Below the pieces are notes generated by a model. The model ran no database searches and was not told where the DNA came from. It worked only from the letters and a program-made list of their open reading frames with translations. This document shows positions 12,546-25,929 of a stretch of 64,000 bases of DNA, in pieces. The DNA comes from Neodiprion pinetum. Its lineage: Eukaryota > Arthropoda > Insecta > Hymenoptera > Diprionidae. Within the stretch, counting starts at the first letter, position 1, and each line of letters begins with the position of its first letter. A program made the translations under genes and the position numbers. The stretch lies in NCBI RefSeq assembly GCF_021155775.2, contig NC_060236.1, forward strand, positions 28,534,238-28,598,237, given 5' to 3'.

Positions 12546-13959
12546 TTCCCTCCAAGCCCCGAGTTCGAAGATCGCAGGTGCGTTTTAGCCTCGTGAGTGT
12601 TCCGTTTCAAGGATCAACTGCTTCGTCCGGATACTTCAAGGGGATTATGCTAAGCGGCATTGTGCTATTTTCTGTATCCATCTCGTTCCGAACCGATATT
12701 TACAAGTCACAGAGTGTATAATATTCGAATGGCTCTACATTGCCGATCTCTCTTCGCATGCCGCTACCGCTTCAGACTCAACGAATTTTGATTTCGTTAG
12801 AGACACTCCGAACGGAGGAGAGTCCCGGAGGAGAGGTGAGTTTTGGGTGAAAATCCTGAGAGAGGATAGGGGACGAGATGTTTTTTCTCGTGTCTACCAT
12901 CCGCTTATTTACTCATGTACTTTATGCATGATATATTGAATTTATCTATATATAAATATACGTATATACATACAGTCACCGAACCATAGAGCAAAGCGAG
13001 CAAACAAAGTGGCTTTGTGAATGAGGAATGAAACAGAAGGGATGCTGCATGAATATAAAAATAAAGAAATTCGTTCGCCGAGAGTGAAAATTTGACAGTG
13101 CGAATAAAGCAAAATGAAAAACCATGGAAGAACATGAGAAGGAGAAAAAAGAAGAAGCGGATTTCACACGGTTTCGAGACAGCACGGCGCGTTTCATTTT
13201 CCGTCATCATTTATCTCTGAATCTCATGCACTGGCTAACCCTTTCATAAGTCTGTATACAGCTCTCTGCAGCTGTGATTTCAAAAGGGGTATAATATACG
13301 TACAATAACGTGCGAAGTTGATTTTACGTTTTTGTTTGCGACACTCGAGGCGTTGTCTGGTGAAATAACGGGGAATCTTTGACGAGAAAAATATGCAGAT
13401 ATCCGTGTCGGGCAATAATGAAGAACGACAAAAAAAAAAAAATCCAGTGTCAAATGAAAGATGTGCTATTTTCCCCCTTCCTCTTCTTCCTTTTCCTTAT
13501 TTCCATCCTTTTCCAGAGTGTAAACGTATCTGAAACGCATTATTTCACGTCAACGAAGTTATAATTAGTTATAACTTATAACTTGTACCTCTTGTAAGTT
13601 ATAACTGCAGGCTGTGGGGAGGAGAACCGTGAATATATAAGGGCTGGTAAAGAGCGACGAAAGTTCTCCGGCGATGTTGAAGCTGGATGGGAGGAGAGGC
13701 CTCGGCGTAAATTCCCAACAAACAGCGCCGGCACATCTCCTCCGAACTTTCTCAGTTGCCTGGGGACTGTCTTCTCACTAAGTATAGACATTAGCATACT
13801 GTTCGCTGTATTGCAATTTACTGCATTGCCAACTATATATTATACGTATATTGTGCGCATTATATCGTCATATTTATACACCCGTGCAACGGACGATACG
13901 CACACAGTAGCCTGTATAATTGCGAGAGTGCTGCAGAACCCGAGTGCCTATAAGCTATA

Positions 13960-14330
13960 CGACGGTACCTCGGTGAACTTGATATGGATGAACAGAGTTT
14001 GGTTCTAGGATTGAAACAATCGCAGTTATGATTATCATCGCGGGTACAAGGACAATGATATCGACGCACGAGGCGTCGCTGATGCTGGATTCTACTCGAG
14101 AGAATGTTCCAAGAAGGATAACCAGGCAGCACACTCGTCAAATTGTCGACCATAATTTGACTGATTAAAACCGAGATGATGTCAACAGATGAAAGATTTG
14201 ACAAAGAATTGGCAGATGGTCGATAAGACGGTACTGTCACCACCTGAGAAGCGGACAATGACTGTCAATAAAACGAAAGTCGAAGATGAACCAACCAATG
14301 TCCTTAAAACTGTCAAGACCAAGCCAACGC
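13960..14330 (+). other. Coding-like fragments in three plus frames, possible relic
   Basis: Three short successive pieces look protein-like but lie in different frames: GELDMDEQSLVLGLKQSQL ending near 14028, a piece with YKDNDIDARGVADAGFYS ending near 14145, and MKDLTKNWQMVDKTVLSP starting at about 14189 and stopping near 14337. Stops and frame changes separate them, as in a decayed gene or mobile element. No family was recognised. The minus strand has a competing reading with a CATG/GTGAGT donor at about 14368. Confidence 0.15.
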
Positions 14331-14560
14331 CAAAGTGAATGATGGATATCGTATAGAACTCACCATGGTGAATGCGACAGAGTTCAAAGAATTTCTTGAT
14401 CTTCCATATTTCAAACTTTTGCTTGACCATTTTTTGATGACAATGAGTCAATTTACAGTCGACTTGCACACTATTGACTAAACGTATGGTTGATGGGTAG
14501 TCAACTATTGGCTTCAGATACGACATTTTTATCAGTCTGCGATTGGTGGACTGCATTTTC

Positions 14561-17500
14561 TACTGGCAATAAGTCGAATGTAAGTCGAGCGTGACCTAGT
14601 TGAACATTATCCTGCAAGTTAAGGATCGAGCTTCTTCGCAAACTGATCCCCGTTTTTAGTTCAGTTCCTGGTCGCCTCGTCAACCCGACAAGTCGATCTT
14701 GCATCGCTCTTGCAACGCAGGAGCGAGTCGTTAGAGTCGTTGCAAATCCTTGGAAGATGCCCTTTTTGCTCCCCGAATATCCGCAACTCCCTGCAGAAAG
14801 CCCACAGCCGGCGCAGCACTAACTCAAGTGAAATCTACTTAAGTCCGTCTTGTTTTCACGCTGTCTTCAGTTAGTCGCCTAAGTCTTGGAAGCTTAACGG
14901 ATACGGAGTGCAGCCCTGCGCTCCTCGCCGCCCGGACCGCTACCCGCTATCTGTATCCATAAAGGGTATCAAGCCGACCCCCGGCTTAGGCGACCCCGAA
15001 CCCCTGCCGACCTCACCCCATATGCCTCCTGCGATATTTCGCCAAAATGAACCTCGAGGTACATGCGATTCAACCCAATGCGCCTGTAATGCGATTTCGA
15101 CTTATCGCCGATCGATAAATGCTCCGATCACAGGCGGTTAGTCGGTCGTTCATCACAAAAAAACAGCAACCAATTTGATTTCTGAGCTTCAAGTCATGGA
15201 AATCTGAGGTTATTCATCATCCATGAAGTAGGAGGTTCGGTCTGGACAGTTAGCATGTCTGTTGATGAAAATCCCTATTGGTAACATAACGTTGTTCTAA
15301 ATTAGAACAGACCAGTGAAGATATGATTCGGTTAGTCAGCCATGTTTTTCAAACTTACGGTGCAAATGGACAACCCGGCGTGGATTCCATTGCGTCTCGT
15401 TGTTTCAGAACAAAAAGGTGATCAGTCGACCCTAAAAAAACATAATTTCGACAGTGTAAATGCGGTAAATTTTCAATGTCTGCGTCTAAACTGCAAACAG
15501 GTTCTCTAAAATGATGTCTTGTAAGTCAGCACTGGTTTATCCTGTCACTCACGCCTTGACGATTGTCGAGCAATCATGGTGTACCAAAGTTCCATCTCAG
15601 AGTGCATACTCTTAAAGATCCTACACACTTGGGAGCAGCTGCAGGCGAACCCGCCCCTCTAAATCCTAGTCCATTCCTGAAAGTATCGGAGAAATTTCAA
15701 AGTATTAGCACAGAACTCTTATCTCGGTGGGGCACACCTGGCCGACTCCTCGAAGCGGGTAGTTTACTCGAGATGCTGTGGCGGGTTCTGGGGGCACTTG
15801 GCGGGTATCTACGGCCGCGGTGCATAGATACGTCTGTGTACCCCGAGCGAGTACATAGACGTAATGTACGACTCTGTTCGAGGAGAACCGTATGGGAACT
15901 CGCGAGATCCAGCAGCTTCGACCACCGTCAGTTATGGCGGGTGGTAAACCCGCTCAACCAGGGGATGCGGCGAAACCAAAAGGAGCATGGCTCCATGGTA
16001 TATAGCCGATACGTGGATGGCGTTCAACCCGAAGCTCACTGTGCTCTCTCCTCTTCTCGTATCCTGGCAACCTATTGGTTTCACCTTATCCAAGCCTCAC
16101 CCCCATGCAGGCTGTTTCTCTCTGAGCTCACCTGCCTCTACCTCCATCTGTTTTGCTCCCCTTTTGCGTTCTCGTTGTTGTCGTTGTCGCGTAACCGCAT
16201 GCCTAAGCTCTGGCTTAGCTCGGGCGAATGCGGAACTCGCGTTAAAAAAACATTCAGCTGGTACCTCGGCTGACTTGAAGTTTCACCAAGGGATGGAGGA
16301 GGCGGCCCGTTGGAATTACGTATTCATTCGTCCACGTAGAATCCGAGCTAGCTGGAAGCGGCGCAGTGTTGGAATGACATGCGCGAACTTGCCGGATCAA
16401 AAGCTGCAGAGTCTTGGCAGCTATTAGGTACTTGGCTTTCCAATTTCTTGGAAAACGGAGGTCGTAGTCTCATAATGCATTTGGAGATTTTCAGTAGCCT
16501 CTGCAGGAAAAATATTGAGAAGAGTCACGCACTGCGCATCTGTGCGTTATTGGCTCCGTGAAAATGACCTCGAATCTGTGTCAACCCTACACTTTTCTTC
16601 GCTAATGATTGTACGTTTTGTCGCGAGAATTCATTTTCGTACGTGCTTTCATCGGTGAACTACTTCGAATTGAACCTGGACACATTCCCTTATTTATTGA
16701 TATGAACAAATGAATTGGTATACGAATCACGCCCGAACGGAAAAAAGCCAATTGTCGTTTTATTTTCCTTTTGACTTGCACGTCTGGTGCGGAGTAGTAA
16801 AAAAAAGGCGAAAAAATTCAAAATGTAATAGGGAAAGAGGAACAAAAAGATGGATAGAAAGGTGTCGCCAATCGATAACAGAGATGATGAACTGAACAAA
16901 ATAACAGAGGTAACCGTAACCATTACAAATTTTCACTCGTCAGCTCGCTTGCCATCTTCTCGTAGTTTGATCACCGCGTACTTGGAGATTCCAGTGTTAA
17001 TCACGCTGGCTTAATGATCACGTAAATAAGGAAGACAGGTAGTTGGAAGCAGTTAACTCAGGTGAACCCAGACACGAACGCCGTAATTATTAAATTCCGA
17101 AGTCCGTCGACCACCGTCGGTTCAACATCGCAGTCGATTCTGAAAGCGAATTGCGAATCTCGTGACTAATTAAAGTCCCACACGCCTAGAGCGGGGAATT
17201 ATAAATTCGACTGGCAACAGATAGGTATGGACAGAAATAGTGCCGAGGGGAGGGTTGTAGCTGCAGCTGCAGCATACGGAGCATCTTTGGGAGCGGGTAG
17301 TAGTTTACCGAGTTAACCGGGGCACCATCGTAACTCGAAAGCAACGACCATTGCCGTCTCTCTCTCGAGTCGACCTAGTCTAGCCTTCCAGTCACTTAGT
17401 GAGCGGCGGCAGGTGCAGCGAGGTTGAATCGTTATTCGGGGGCTCAGACAGCTCGCGGAAATCCGCCCTACCGGGCTTTGACGGCATGCTTTACCACAAT

Positions 17501-20098
17501 TCTGGTGACAGCGGGGTGGGACGAAAGTGTTGGATGAGAGGGGAAAATTTATTCCTTACTCTGATCCTTCGCGGCGCCTATGATAGCGCCAATTTCCTCC
17601 GGGGACGACGACTCCGGCTTCTCTCCAACCTTCGGCCACTGTAAGCCGGGTCGACGATAACCCGGTTAACTCTTTGAACGCTCCGAATCACGTCGCAAAT
17701 CGAGACTTCCGGCTCTAATTTACCGGCCCGCGACCCACGCGCCGCGCATTTCTCAGACCCACATGCTGCACACCGTCCGAGATAACTTGCCCTCGGCAAT
17801 TGTTTTTCAGTTTTCTTACCTTCCGCAGTACTAGGTTCGACCGGTCGTTCAAGTCGATATTGGAAAGTATCCAGATACGAGTGTAACAAGAAAGGTATCC
17901 CGGATCGATCTCTCCGATTTGATTTGTTTTCTAATGTATTATAGTAGACTAAAAACTATGTGATACGTATTTTTTTACACCATCTCGCCACCTTTTAAAA
18001 GTATGCTTCACCAACACCGTTTGAAGTACCCCGGTGAGTTCATTAGCTTCGGTTGGATTTTGTGTCCGGTGATTAGCTTAGCACTGAATTTCTCCTCACG
18101 CGTCGACGTTCAAACTGTTTTTTTACAATTTTAGTATCTCCCAGGAAACCATGATCCTCAATTTGGCTGCAACGTTGGAGTGAAAAAAAAAATGTCCAGA
18201 AGTAAGGGACGCTGTGGAGTTGTACAGTTTGAACCCGTTGTAGCAGTTGAGGTCGTCAAGGCCCGTGGACGGGTGACAAGGGAACGGTTGAAAACCGTTT
18301 CGACCCAAAGAAACTTGAGCCCGGAAATACCGCACCCAAATAGTCACACCTCAGGCCGCTTCTGTTGTGCCGGACTCCAGCAGCCGCATTGTTAGGCTTA
18401 ACGTATTTCTCCAACCCTTATCCACACTCTAAAAAATTGGCCTCGGCTTGGCATCGTTCGATTGTTATCATGCTCCACAACTTCATCTGGAACTGCCCTT
18501 CGCCCTTGGCTTCGTGGGTTTATAATCAAGGCCGAGAAGAGGGGTGAAAGCAAACATCTGTCAGGCCTCCGATTGGCGTCTCGATCCTTCCGTTATCCGG
18601 ATTCCAGGGCAGTTCTAGCGTTTGTTTGAGATCACGGGAACATTGAAATTGGTTCAATTGGAAACGAACCTCACAGCACTTTCCGTCATACCTTTCCATT
18701 ATTTATACCGGATCTTCTTCGTTGACCTTGAGAATCGTCACCAAGGGCTGACGTGTGATCCGAATGGCAGGAGAATCGGTTTGCTGGAAAGAAGACGTTT
18801 ATGAAGCTCATAAATAAGCGCCGGGTGCCGGTTGAATCGTTCGGAGAGGGAGGCGCTCAGGGCTTCGGATGGTGAAAGTAGACTGTTCGCATCCACCTGG
18901 TCACACGAAGAAATGGCCTAAGGATCCTAAAACCAAGACGTGCACCGGGCGAACGGGGGTGCTTACTGTGTGTGTATGCGTACATATTGCCCACCTAAGG
19001 GCGGAGAGGCGGTTATTCCTTGCGAACCTTGAGCCGGCGAGCTGTGAGAGCATGGTAAGGAGAGGGAGGGTGGATGGCTACTGGTGGGTCGGCGGGTAAT
19101 ACTCGAGGGTTGTGTAGTTAATATTAACAGGCTGCTATACGGACCGCGCATGGTACTCCTACGTAATTTCCTACTAAATGTACCGACGGCCTTGCCATAC
19201 ATATTTCAGCCTATGCAAATGTACGAAACTCAGCGACCAGTGTATTTAATATTTGCCGAGACTCGGTCCCGATCCAGGGTGCACCCCGACCCCAACCACA
19301 TACCAAGATGCAGTCGACCGTCAGCTGAATGCCACTCTGAGAAATGCCTCGCCTTATATTATTCCACGTCCCATCACGCTCCAGGCATTGCTGAAAATGA
19401 GCGCGGGCAGTTTGGGCCGACCCGAGCTTTCAATTTTGAAGAAAGTTCGGAGCAATTGGAACGTCTGCAGGGATCAGAATCCAGTACTAAAATCGATTTA
19501 CCGGTTTTCTTCATTCTGTGACGTGATGTAGTACATCAAAAAACGTCAGACACGTACTGTTTGTCACTTGCCAATTCAGCCGCTGAAGGGGTGAAAAATA
19601 TGCCAAAATTAGGCCTCAAGAATTGATTTTTTGGGATTTAATGATAATGATGTAAGATTTTTTTATGAAAACAACTGGACATTATTCACCATCAACAAAC
19701 GACGACATGCGTAGTGCTTTCACCGTCCGGAGTTGCATTCCTTAGTCATGACGGTAAACTTCAGGGTTGGTTTTGACCTCTTGCATGGCGAGATTGGCAG
19801 GTGAAAAAATATAAGTATCTCATGTTCCTCGACGTACTAGAACATATCGCAGAACGAAGAAAATCGGCGAGGTACACCTCGGGTGGTTTCCCTTGTCAAT
19901 AAAGATATCGAAACGCTCTATTATATTTATAATCCATAAGGTCTGAGTTTGCGAAAGTAATCAGCACTGCGGCGGCGGCGGCGGCAGGGAGAAGGTGTCA
20001 TCTTTTATTCGCCTTACCCCAGGAATAAGCCTTTGGGCTAAGGAGCCACGGTACTATTGAATATTATATTTAATCCCTGGTAACAACACGTCTTGACA
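14561..20098. other. Intergenic sequence with GC-rich ORFs, no recognised gene
   Basis: The longest plus-strand frame outside the fucosyltransferase is here: 15563-16273, 236 codons, with an overlapping 146-codon frame at 15987-16427. Its Arg/Ser/Leu/Pro-rich composition shows no domain, signal peptide or repeat I recognise. Other frames (17578-17889 minus, 19084-19521 plus) are similar. A short CGG run lies at 19971-19985. The region may hold a non-coding transcript, an orphan gene, or nothing. Confidence 0.4.
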
Positions 20099-20172
20099 CT
20101 AAACCAGGAGTGGATCAAGCGTAATGGAGACGCGAGCGAAGCAAGGAATGATGAGATTAATGAAAACGGAGA
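20099..20172 (-). CDS. Weak candidate C-terminal exon of the DIP gene
   Basis: A pyrimidine-rich acceptor (GCGTCCCTCTCTCAG on the minus strand) is followed by 2 nt completing a phase-1 codon, then 23 codons and a stop. DIP exon F ends in phase 1, so the join is in frame. The peptide is mostly hydrophobic (SVFINLIIPCFA...LLV), as a GPI-attachment tail would be, though it contains Arg and Asp. A competing candidate of equal fit in phase, but hydrophilic, lies at 20218-20294. This is an inference only; the real terminal exon may be elsewhere. Confidence 0.15.
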
Positions 20173-21300
20173 CTGAGAGAGGGACGCGGACGCGAGTGAA
20201 GGGGAACGGAAACACGATCAGGGACTTCTGCGTCGCTGGCTTGTGCCTTCGGCGTTGTTGCAGCCCGTAGGGTCACCCCATGGGGCAGCGAAAACTGACC
20301 CATAACAGCGAACCCGCAAACAATGCCGACGGTCTTACACCCACTACTCGAGCACCTAAATCTCCCGTGCTATTTGCCCCTCGGCATTTCTGGCGACAGG
20401 CTTTAATTACTCGCTGAAAAATTCAATCGGTTTTTCAGTGATTGTGTGTTTCTTTTTCTTTTTTTTTCCGTTTTTTTTTTTCGCCGAAACGAAATAGGAG
20501 GAATCACACCCGAATCGCGATGAAGAGAGTTATTTGAAAAAAAAAACTATATAAATAAATAAAAATAATTTTTGTGTGAAAGATGAAACGCGGAATGGAA
20601 AGAGCGGTGTGTGGGCTAGGTCCCGGATGCTTTGATCTCGAATGAAGAATGAAATGAGAAAAAACTGCGTCACAATCAAAGCAATTTCAAACCGGTCAAA
20701 ATACAGTCTGACTTCTGATTTCGTGTATTTGATATTTTTCTTCCATCGTTCATTCTCGACGTTTCTCATTTCTGTTTGACGTACTGCCCAATTGCTTGTG
20801 ATCCCAGTTTTTGATGATACGTTTTTGGAATAAAAAACTACGGTCAATTTGATCGAACGAGAATCCGCTCTAGCTAACTTACCAGTCTAATAGCCGGATG
20901 GTATATAATTAGTATAAAAGAAAGTCGGACGATTGAAGAAGAATTCAAGTGAGTTTTGACAAAATATTGCGCATCTGACGTAAAGTATACCACGGTTGAC
21001 CCGTAAACCGAATGGGATTGAAACGCGTGGGGACAAATGAATATTAAAGTGTATAAGCGAATGAATAAGTAAAGGAGCGAGTGGGTGGACGATAAAAGAT
21101 ACGGTCCTTTATATAGCGCGGTTCCGGAGTTGCCTCGCGGTCTTATGACTCGTGAAAACGTGCTTTCTTTTACCCTGAGAACATGAACGCGAAGCGAGTG
21201 GTCGTTGACAAAAAGCTGTAGGCGAGGATTGGATGGCGTATACGGTATGGATCCGGGAGAAAGAAGGAGAAGAACTGAGAGAGAACCAAGGGGTGAGACA

Positions 21301-21420
21301 GAGAGCGAGAGCGAGCGAGAGAGAGAGAGAGAGAGCGAGCGAGAGCGAGAGATACAGATGGAAAGGTAGATAAGTAGACACACAGACAGACAGACAGACG
21401 GACAGACGGATAGATAAATG
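21301..21420. repeat. (GA)n and (CAGA)n compound microsatellite
   Basis: A GAGA/GCGA-rich run is followed by several CAGA/CGGA units. It yields spurious Leu/Ser and Ser/Val/Cys repeats on the minus strand. Confidence 0.85.
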
Positions 21421-21952
21421 GTGCATGGTGCGGAATAGCGAATAGATGTGTAACCGGCAGAGTATATTGACTGCAAAAATTTAGCTATATACATACGTAT
21501 ATATATATATATACATAAATATTTTGTACGTATTAGCTGGGCTTGGTGAAAAGAGGGGAAGACGCGCGTCGCGTATATCCAACTACCCTTGGATAAACGT
21601 GTATTTGGGAACATTCATTCGTTCATGAACAAGTTTTTTGAAAACAGTGGCGTCGGTGATAAAAATTGAAATTTCAAGCACGTTTGTCTCGCCGCGGCGA
21701 GAAGAGACACAAGGAAAAAGTATTCGAAAAAAAGGTTGTCACGTTCTAAATTGTTATTTTCTTTTCTTGTTTTTTTTTTTTTTTTTGGTTTTTTTCATCC
21801 CTGTGATTCGCAGGACTAAACAGGCGTGCGCGGAAAAGATGGATTTTGTATCTCCGGGGAAAAGAAAACGACGAAGGGTGCAAGCTGAAAGTTGAAAATT
21901 TGATTAAAAAGCGGCGCGTCATCCCCTCGCGGTGATGGAATCTCTCTCTCAC

Positions 21953-22105
21953 CTGTGCTTGCGTCACCCCTGGGCTTCTGTTCGGCCCGTACGATCTGCT
22001 CCTCGTTGGTTGGCGGCCTCTCGGTTCGCCTTGGATACTGGGGGTTGTACGGTGCGGGCCATATAGTTGTCTGTCTTTTTGGCGGCGCGGGGGTGCTCTT
22101 ACGTC
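21953..22105 (-). CDS. DIP-like gene exon F: post-Ig3 stalk
   Basis: The 153-bp exon has the acceptor GTGTAATTGCAG and the donor ACAG/GTGAGA. It enters and leaves in phase 1, and G+GA completes glycine 298 after the Ig3 exon. It encodes a basic, Pro-rich linker beginning RKSTPAPPKRQTTIWPAPYN and containing RRTERPPTNEEQ. Low-complexity stalks between Ig3 and the membrane anchor are usual in this family. The exon lies 6.9 kb downstream of the Ig3 exon, but the matching phase, both splice sites and coding-like codon use support it. Confidence 0.75.
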
Positions 22106-25100
22106 CTGCAATTACACGAGGGCCTCATCCACTACGGGTTAACTAATTACTTAAGCTTCCCCAACCTCTACCCTCATATTATTGTACATTACAAACAACG
22201 CTTCTACGCCTATGCGTCTATACCTATACGTACGATACACATACAATTGCATTGCCCGTCCGGGCTCCGGACTCTTCAACCCTGAATCCTAATTACGGCC
22301 TCGTTTCTCATCTCCTCGTTTCTTTTCTTTTTTTTGTTTTTGTTTTTTGTTTGTTTTTTTTTCTCTCTCTTTACGGCTCAACGCTCTACGTCTTTTCATC
22401 AAACGCAACGCGCCCCGGCTTACTCGCGCTATTCCACACCATACAACGAGAGACGGACGGATGGATGGATGGATAGACAAAGGGTAAGTATAGAAAAAGG
22501 AAAATAGAAACTGTTGGAGAGAAATGTGACCATGGCAAGGTGGCTAGAGGATAGGATATTAGGCTAGTTGATATGAGGACGGCAGTTTGAACGATGCAGT
22601 TTTTTATTGTGGCTGCAAAATATATCTTTGCATACAGTAGAACCTTGATTATGCGAACCTCTGCTCAAAGAGTGGATTTTTGGTGCGAAATATAGATGGT
22701 TGCTCGCTAAATAATGTGGAGCGGTTGTTCGTCAATTGACAATAGATGACCATATAAAACGAAACTAATAAAATTATCGTTCGGTGTTTAAAAGAGGTTT
22801 AATGTGTATTTAAATGTTTAATGCTGACTGTTTTTCTATTTCAATTTTTATTTTTTTTTTCATAAATTATTAGATCTCAAGATAGTAATTGCACTTTGGT
22901 TATCCGAATTTATGATCATCCGAACTAGGCTTGGTCTCGGATTCATTCGGATAATCGAGGTTCTGCTGTACTTTTTCTCAAAAAATAGTGTTAGGAATTA
23001 GGTGTGATCGATTTAGAATCAATTTTCACACGAGGTCGCGCATTCCGTCAGTTGACGTTACGACAAGTCGTAGTGAGCCTACAGCGCAGGCGCAAGCGCA
23101 TGCGCGCGTACAAAATACAACATAACCTCAACTACAAAGTACAACAAGTTGATAAACCCATAAGCAAACATGGTGGGTTACGCATGGCGTTGACTCGCAT
23201 CGTTAACGAATTCAAGAAAATATTTATTCTAATCTACCCCGGAATCTTTGAAAAGTTTTGAATTAACCGCTTGTCGTGACGTCAACTGGCGGAACTTTTC
23301 TATTGGTTCGTTTGGAAAGCTGCGCATTAGCGCACCTAATTCTTTACACTATGTCTGAAAATATACGTATATATCTTTCACTATGGCATGTTGTTACAAG
23401 TCGAAGCTCCCAAGTCTCTCTTTGTCGGTAGATAATCATAAAAACGATCAAACTACCATGAAAATACAAGTAAGGAATTAAATACCAACCGACTGAACAC
23501 CATGTGGGGGGGTCAATTACGAATTGATACGGTCTTCGAAACTACGTTCAGAGAACTCTGAGTGGTCACGTCCACAATTACTATTCAGTAGTCAACAGTG
23601 TTAATAATTCCGGGATACTCTGTACCTATAATGGAAATTTTAGGCTCTGCCATTATATACCGGAGTCTCTAACAACTGTTCAACAATTGAATTTTTCATG
23701 AAGTGTGTGAGAATGAACTGTGATAATGGATAATACGAACGCGATACCGAGAGCCTTAAAAATGGACAGCTGCCTCCAAGGATGGATGAATATCTTTGGA
23801 CCCTTAATTCCAGTCAATTTTCTCTGACCGGAGCAAACATCCACGTGACTCAATCACTTTTATTCGTTTATTTAATTATTCAATATCAATCATTGGATTA
23901 TAGTTTTCTGTCATATTTTGCTTCGCCGCAGGAAGGAAGTCGGGAGTTTCCGTTCGGACAAGTCGGCGGGAGTTATCTCGCATGTAATTCTCAGCAGGGA
24001 GGCAAAATACATATCGCGGGGTTAAATTCGCGCCTGCCTCAAGATGGGTTGATACACGTTCCGTCGTTATGTGTACTCTTGTATAATATTTATTCCGCAC
24101 GGTGCATGCCACGTAATTGCCGGGGCTTATAACGAGGTTGTTAAGAGTCGGATTACAAAATGTAAAAAAAAAAAAAAAAATAAAGATGTCTAAAATTTTA
24201 ACACCATTCATCGCCGCCGGCTGTTTGTCTACCGGCGAAATAATCCCCCTGTGGGCTCTTTCCTTTTTATCCAACCAGATTGAAAGTTTTCATCACGATA
24301 ATTCTGCACTCTCGACTCGGGTCTACTTTAACTTGACGCTCAACTTGGGGCCCATACCGCAATCTTTGTACCCCTGCAACTTTTGGCCCCCGAAATAACT
24401 GGGCATCAGTTTTTTTTTTTTTTATCTTATTTTGTCTCTTCAGCTTGTTCATTTTCTCGTACAGTCTATTTTTTTTTGTAACCGATACTTACACAGAGTG
24501 AAGTAGGGGAAAAGTAAGGACCGAAAGAAACAGGTATGAAAAATGAAGATTGTACTTAAAGTCTAGACGTCACCATAAATTTTGAGCTTGATTTTATATG
24601 ACGGTAAATATGTTCTTACGATTAATCCGCGAAATAATTTCACGTCAAGTTCTAGACTGAATTTCCGATCAGTCAAGTTTCATTCAAATCTAATTATCGT
24701 AGGGATGAAATTTTTTTGAAATATTTTCTATTTCTCTTACACCTTCGGACCACTCCGCGTTTCAGTTTATGACTCAAGTTCAGCAATAATCGGTCTCGAT
24801 GAAATCTTTCACGATCGCAATATCGCAAACCAAATTTAAACGACGCAATGTTCCTTTCTAATTTTCTCTCAGCTTCCTAAAAAATTATTTTCACTCAGTC
24901 ATTCCCCAATTCGTTTGAAACACAGCCCGTTTGCGTCGGCGTAAAATCGATGCAAACTAATTCATTCAGATTTCAATAATCTCTTAAGCACTCACGGGAA
25001 GTTCAGAGGGCCGTGTGGCGCTGATTGACGAACATATCGTAAATCGATTTCAGTCGACACGACGGCAAACTAGCTAATTAGTTACGAATCGGGAATTACG

Positions 25101-25898
25101 AATACCGCATCAAAGGCAGCGACTCGAATTTTCCCGCAGCTAGGCGTGCCTGCACAAGGCCTCGTTTCGCACGTGGCCTAATTAGGCGCATTTAAAATTC
25201 AATTATCTCGAGATGCGGCCAACGGCACGCTGCCACGCGATAAACCAACGACTCGACTAGCTTTGCTCCGACATAGAGGCAACAGCCACTCGCGCCAACC
25301 AGTTATTACTGATCGTTGCATACTTTCGTCATGCACTCGTAGCACTTTCACAATTCTGGCACACCAACGTATTGCACTCGTGCGTCTGGACGATATGGAA
25401 GGTTCTTCATAAATGCTGCTGCACCCCGTGCATGATACATTTCTGTTGTTCGGGAATTCATGAAATTTATATTTTTCGCTGATTACGTGTATATATATAC
25501 ATATATATGATTAATCGATCGTTTGTGACAAATTTCCTTTTATTTTTCACGCACATTTCAGAGTCTGTATCAATTCCATTTGAATCATACGTTTTACAAT
25601 TTATTGAATAGTAAATATATGTTAAACGATTAAATTGAGAGGAGACAAAAAGAAGATACTACGTTCAAGCTAAGGGACTGAGTTCAGAGGGAACAAAAAA
25701 TGCGAGGAACATACTTTTATTACATTCTCTTTCGCTCTTCTGGAGAGTCTGTACATTGTACAAAAATCGTCAAATCAAGAAGACAAAAAAGCGAGTAAAA
25801 AATAAAAAATAAAGAGAAGCAGAATAACCGAACGAGCTATGTGATACAGAAGGAGAAAACAAATGTCGTCGATCTTAACCCACCTGTTCCGCCGAGAA

Positions 25899-25929
<31 letters not shown>

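Noticed and set aside
14040..14120. Possible BIR-like motif (VADAGFYS)
   Set aside because: Only a few residues resemble the BIR pattern; the required Cys/His zinc ligands are absent.
20874..21614. 246-codon minus-strand ORF
   Set aside because: Its middle is the translation of the GA/CAGA microsatellite; the flanks lack any domain.
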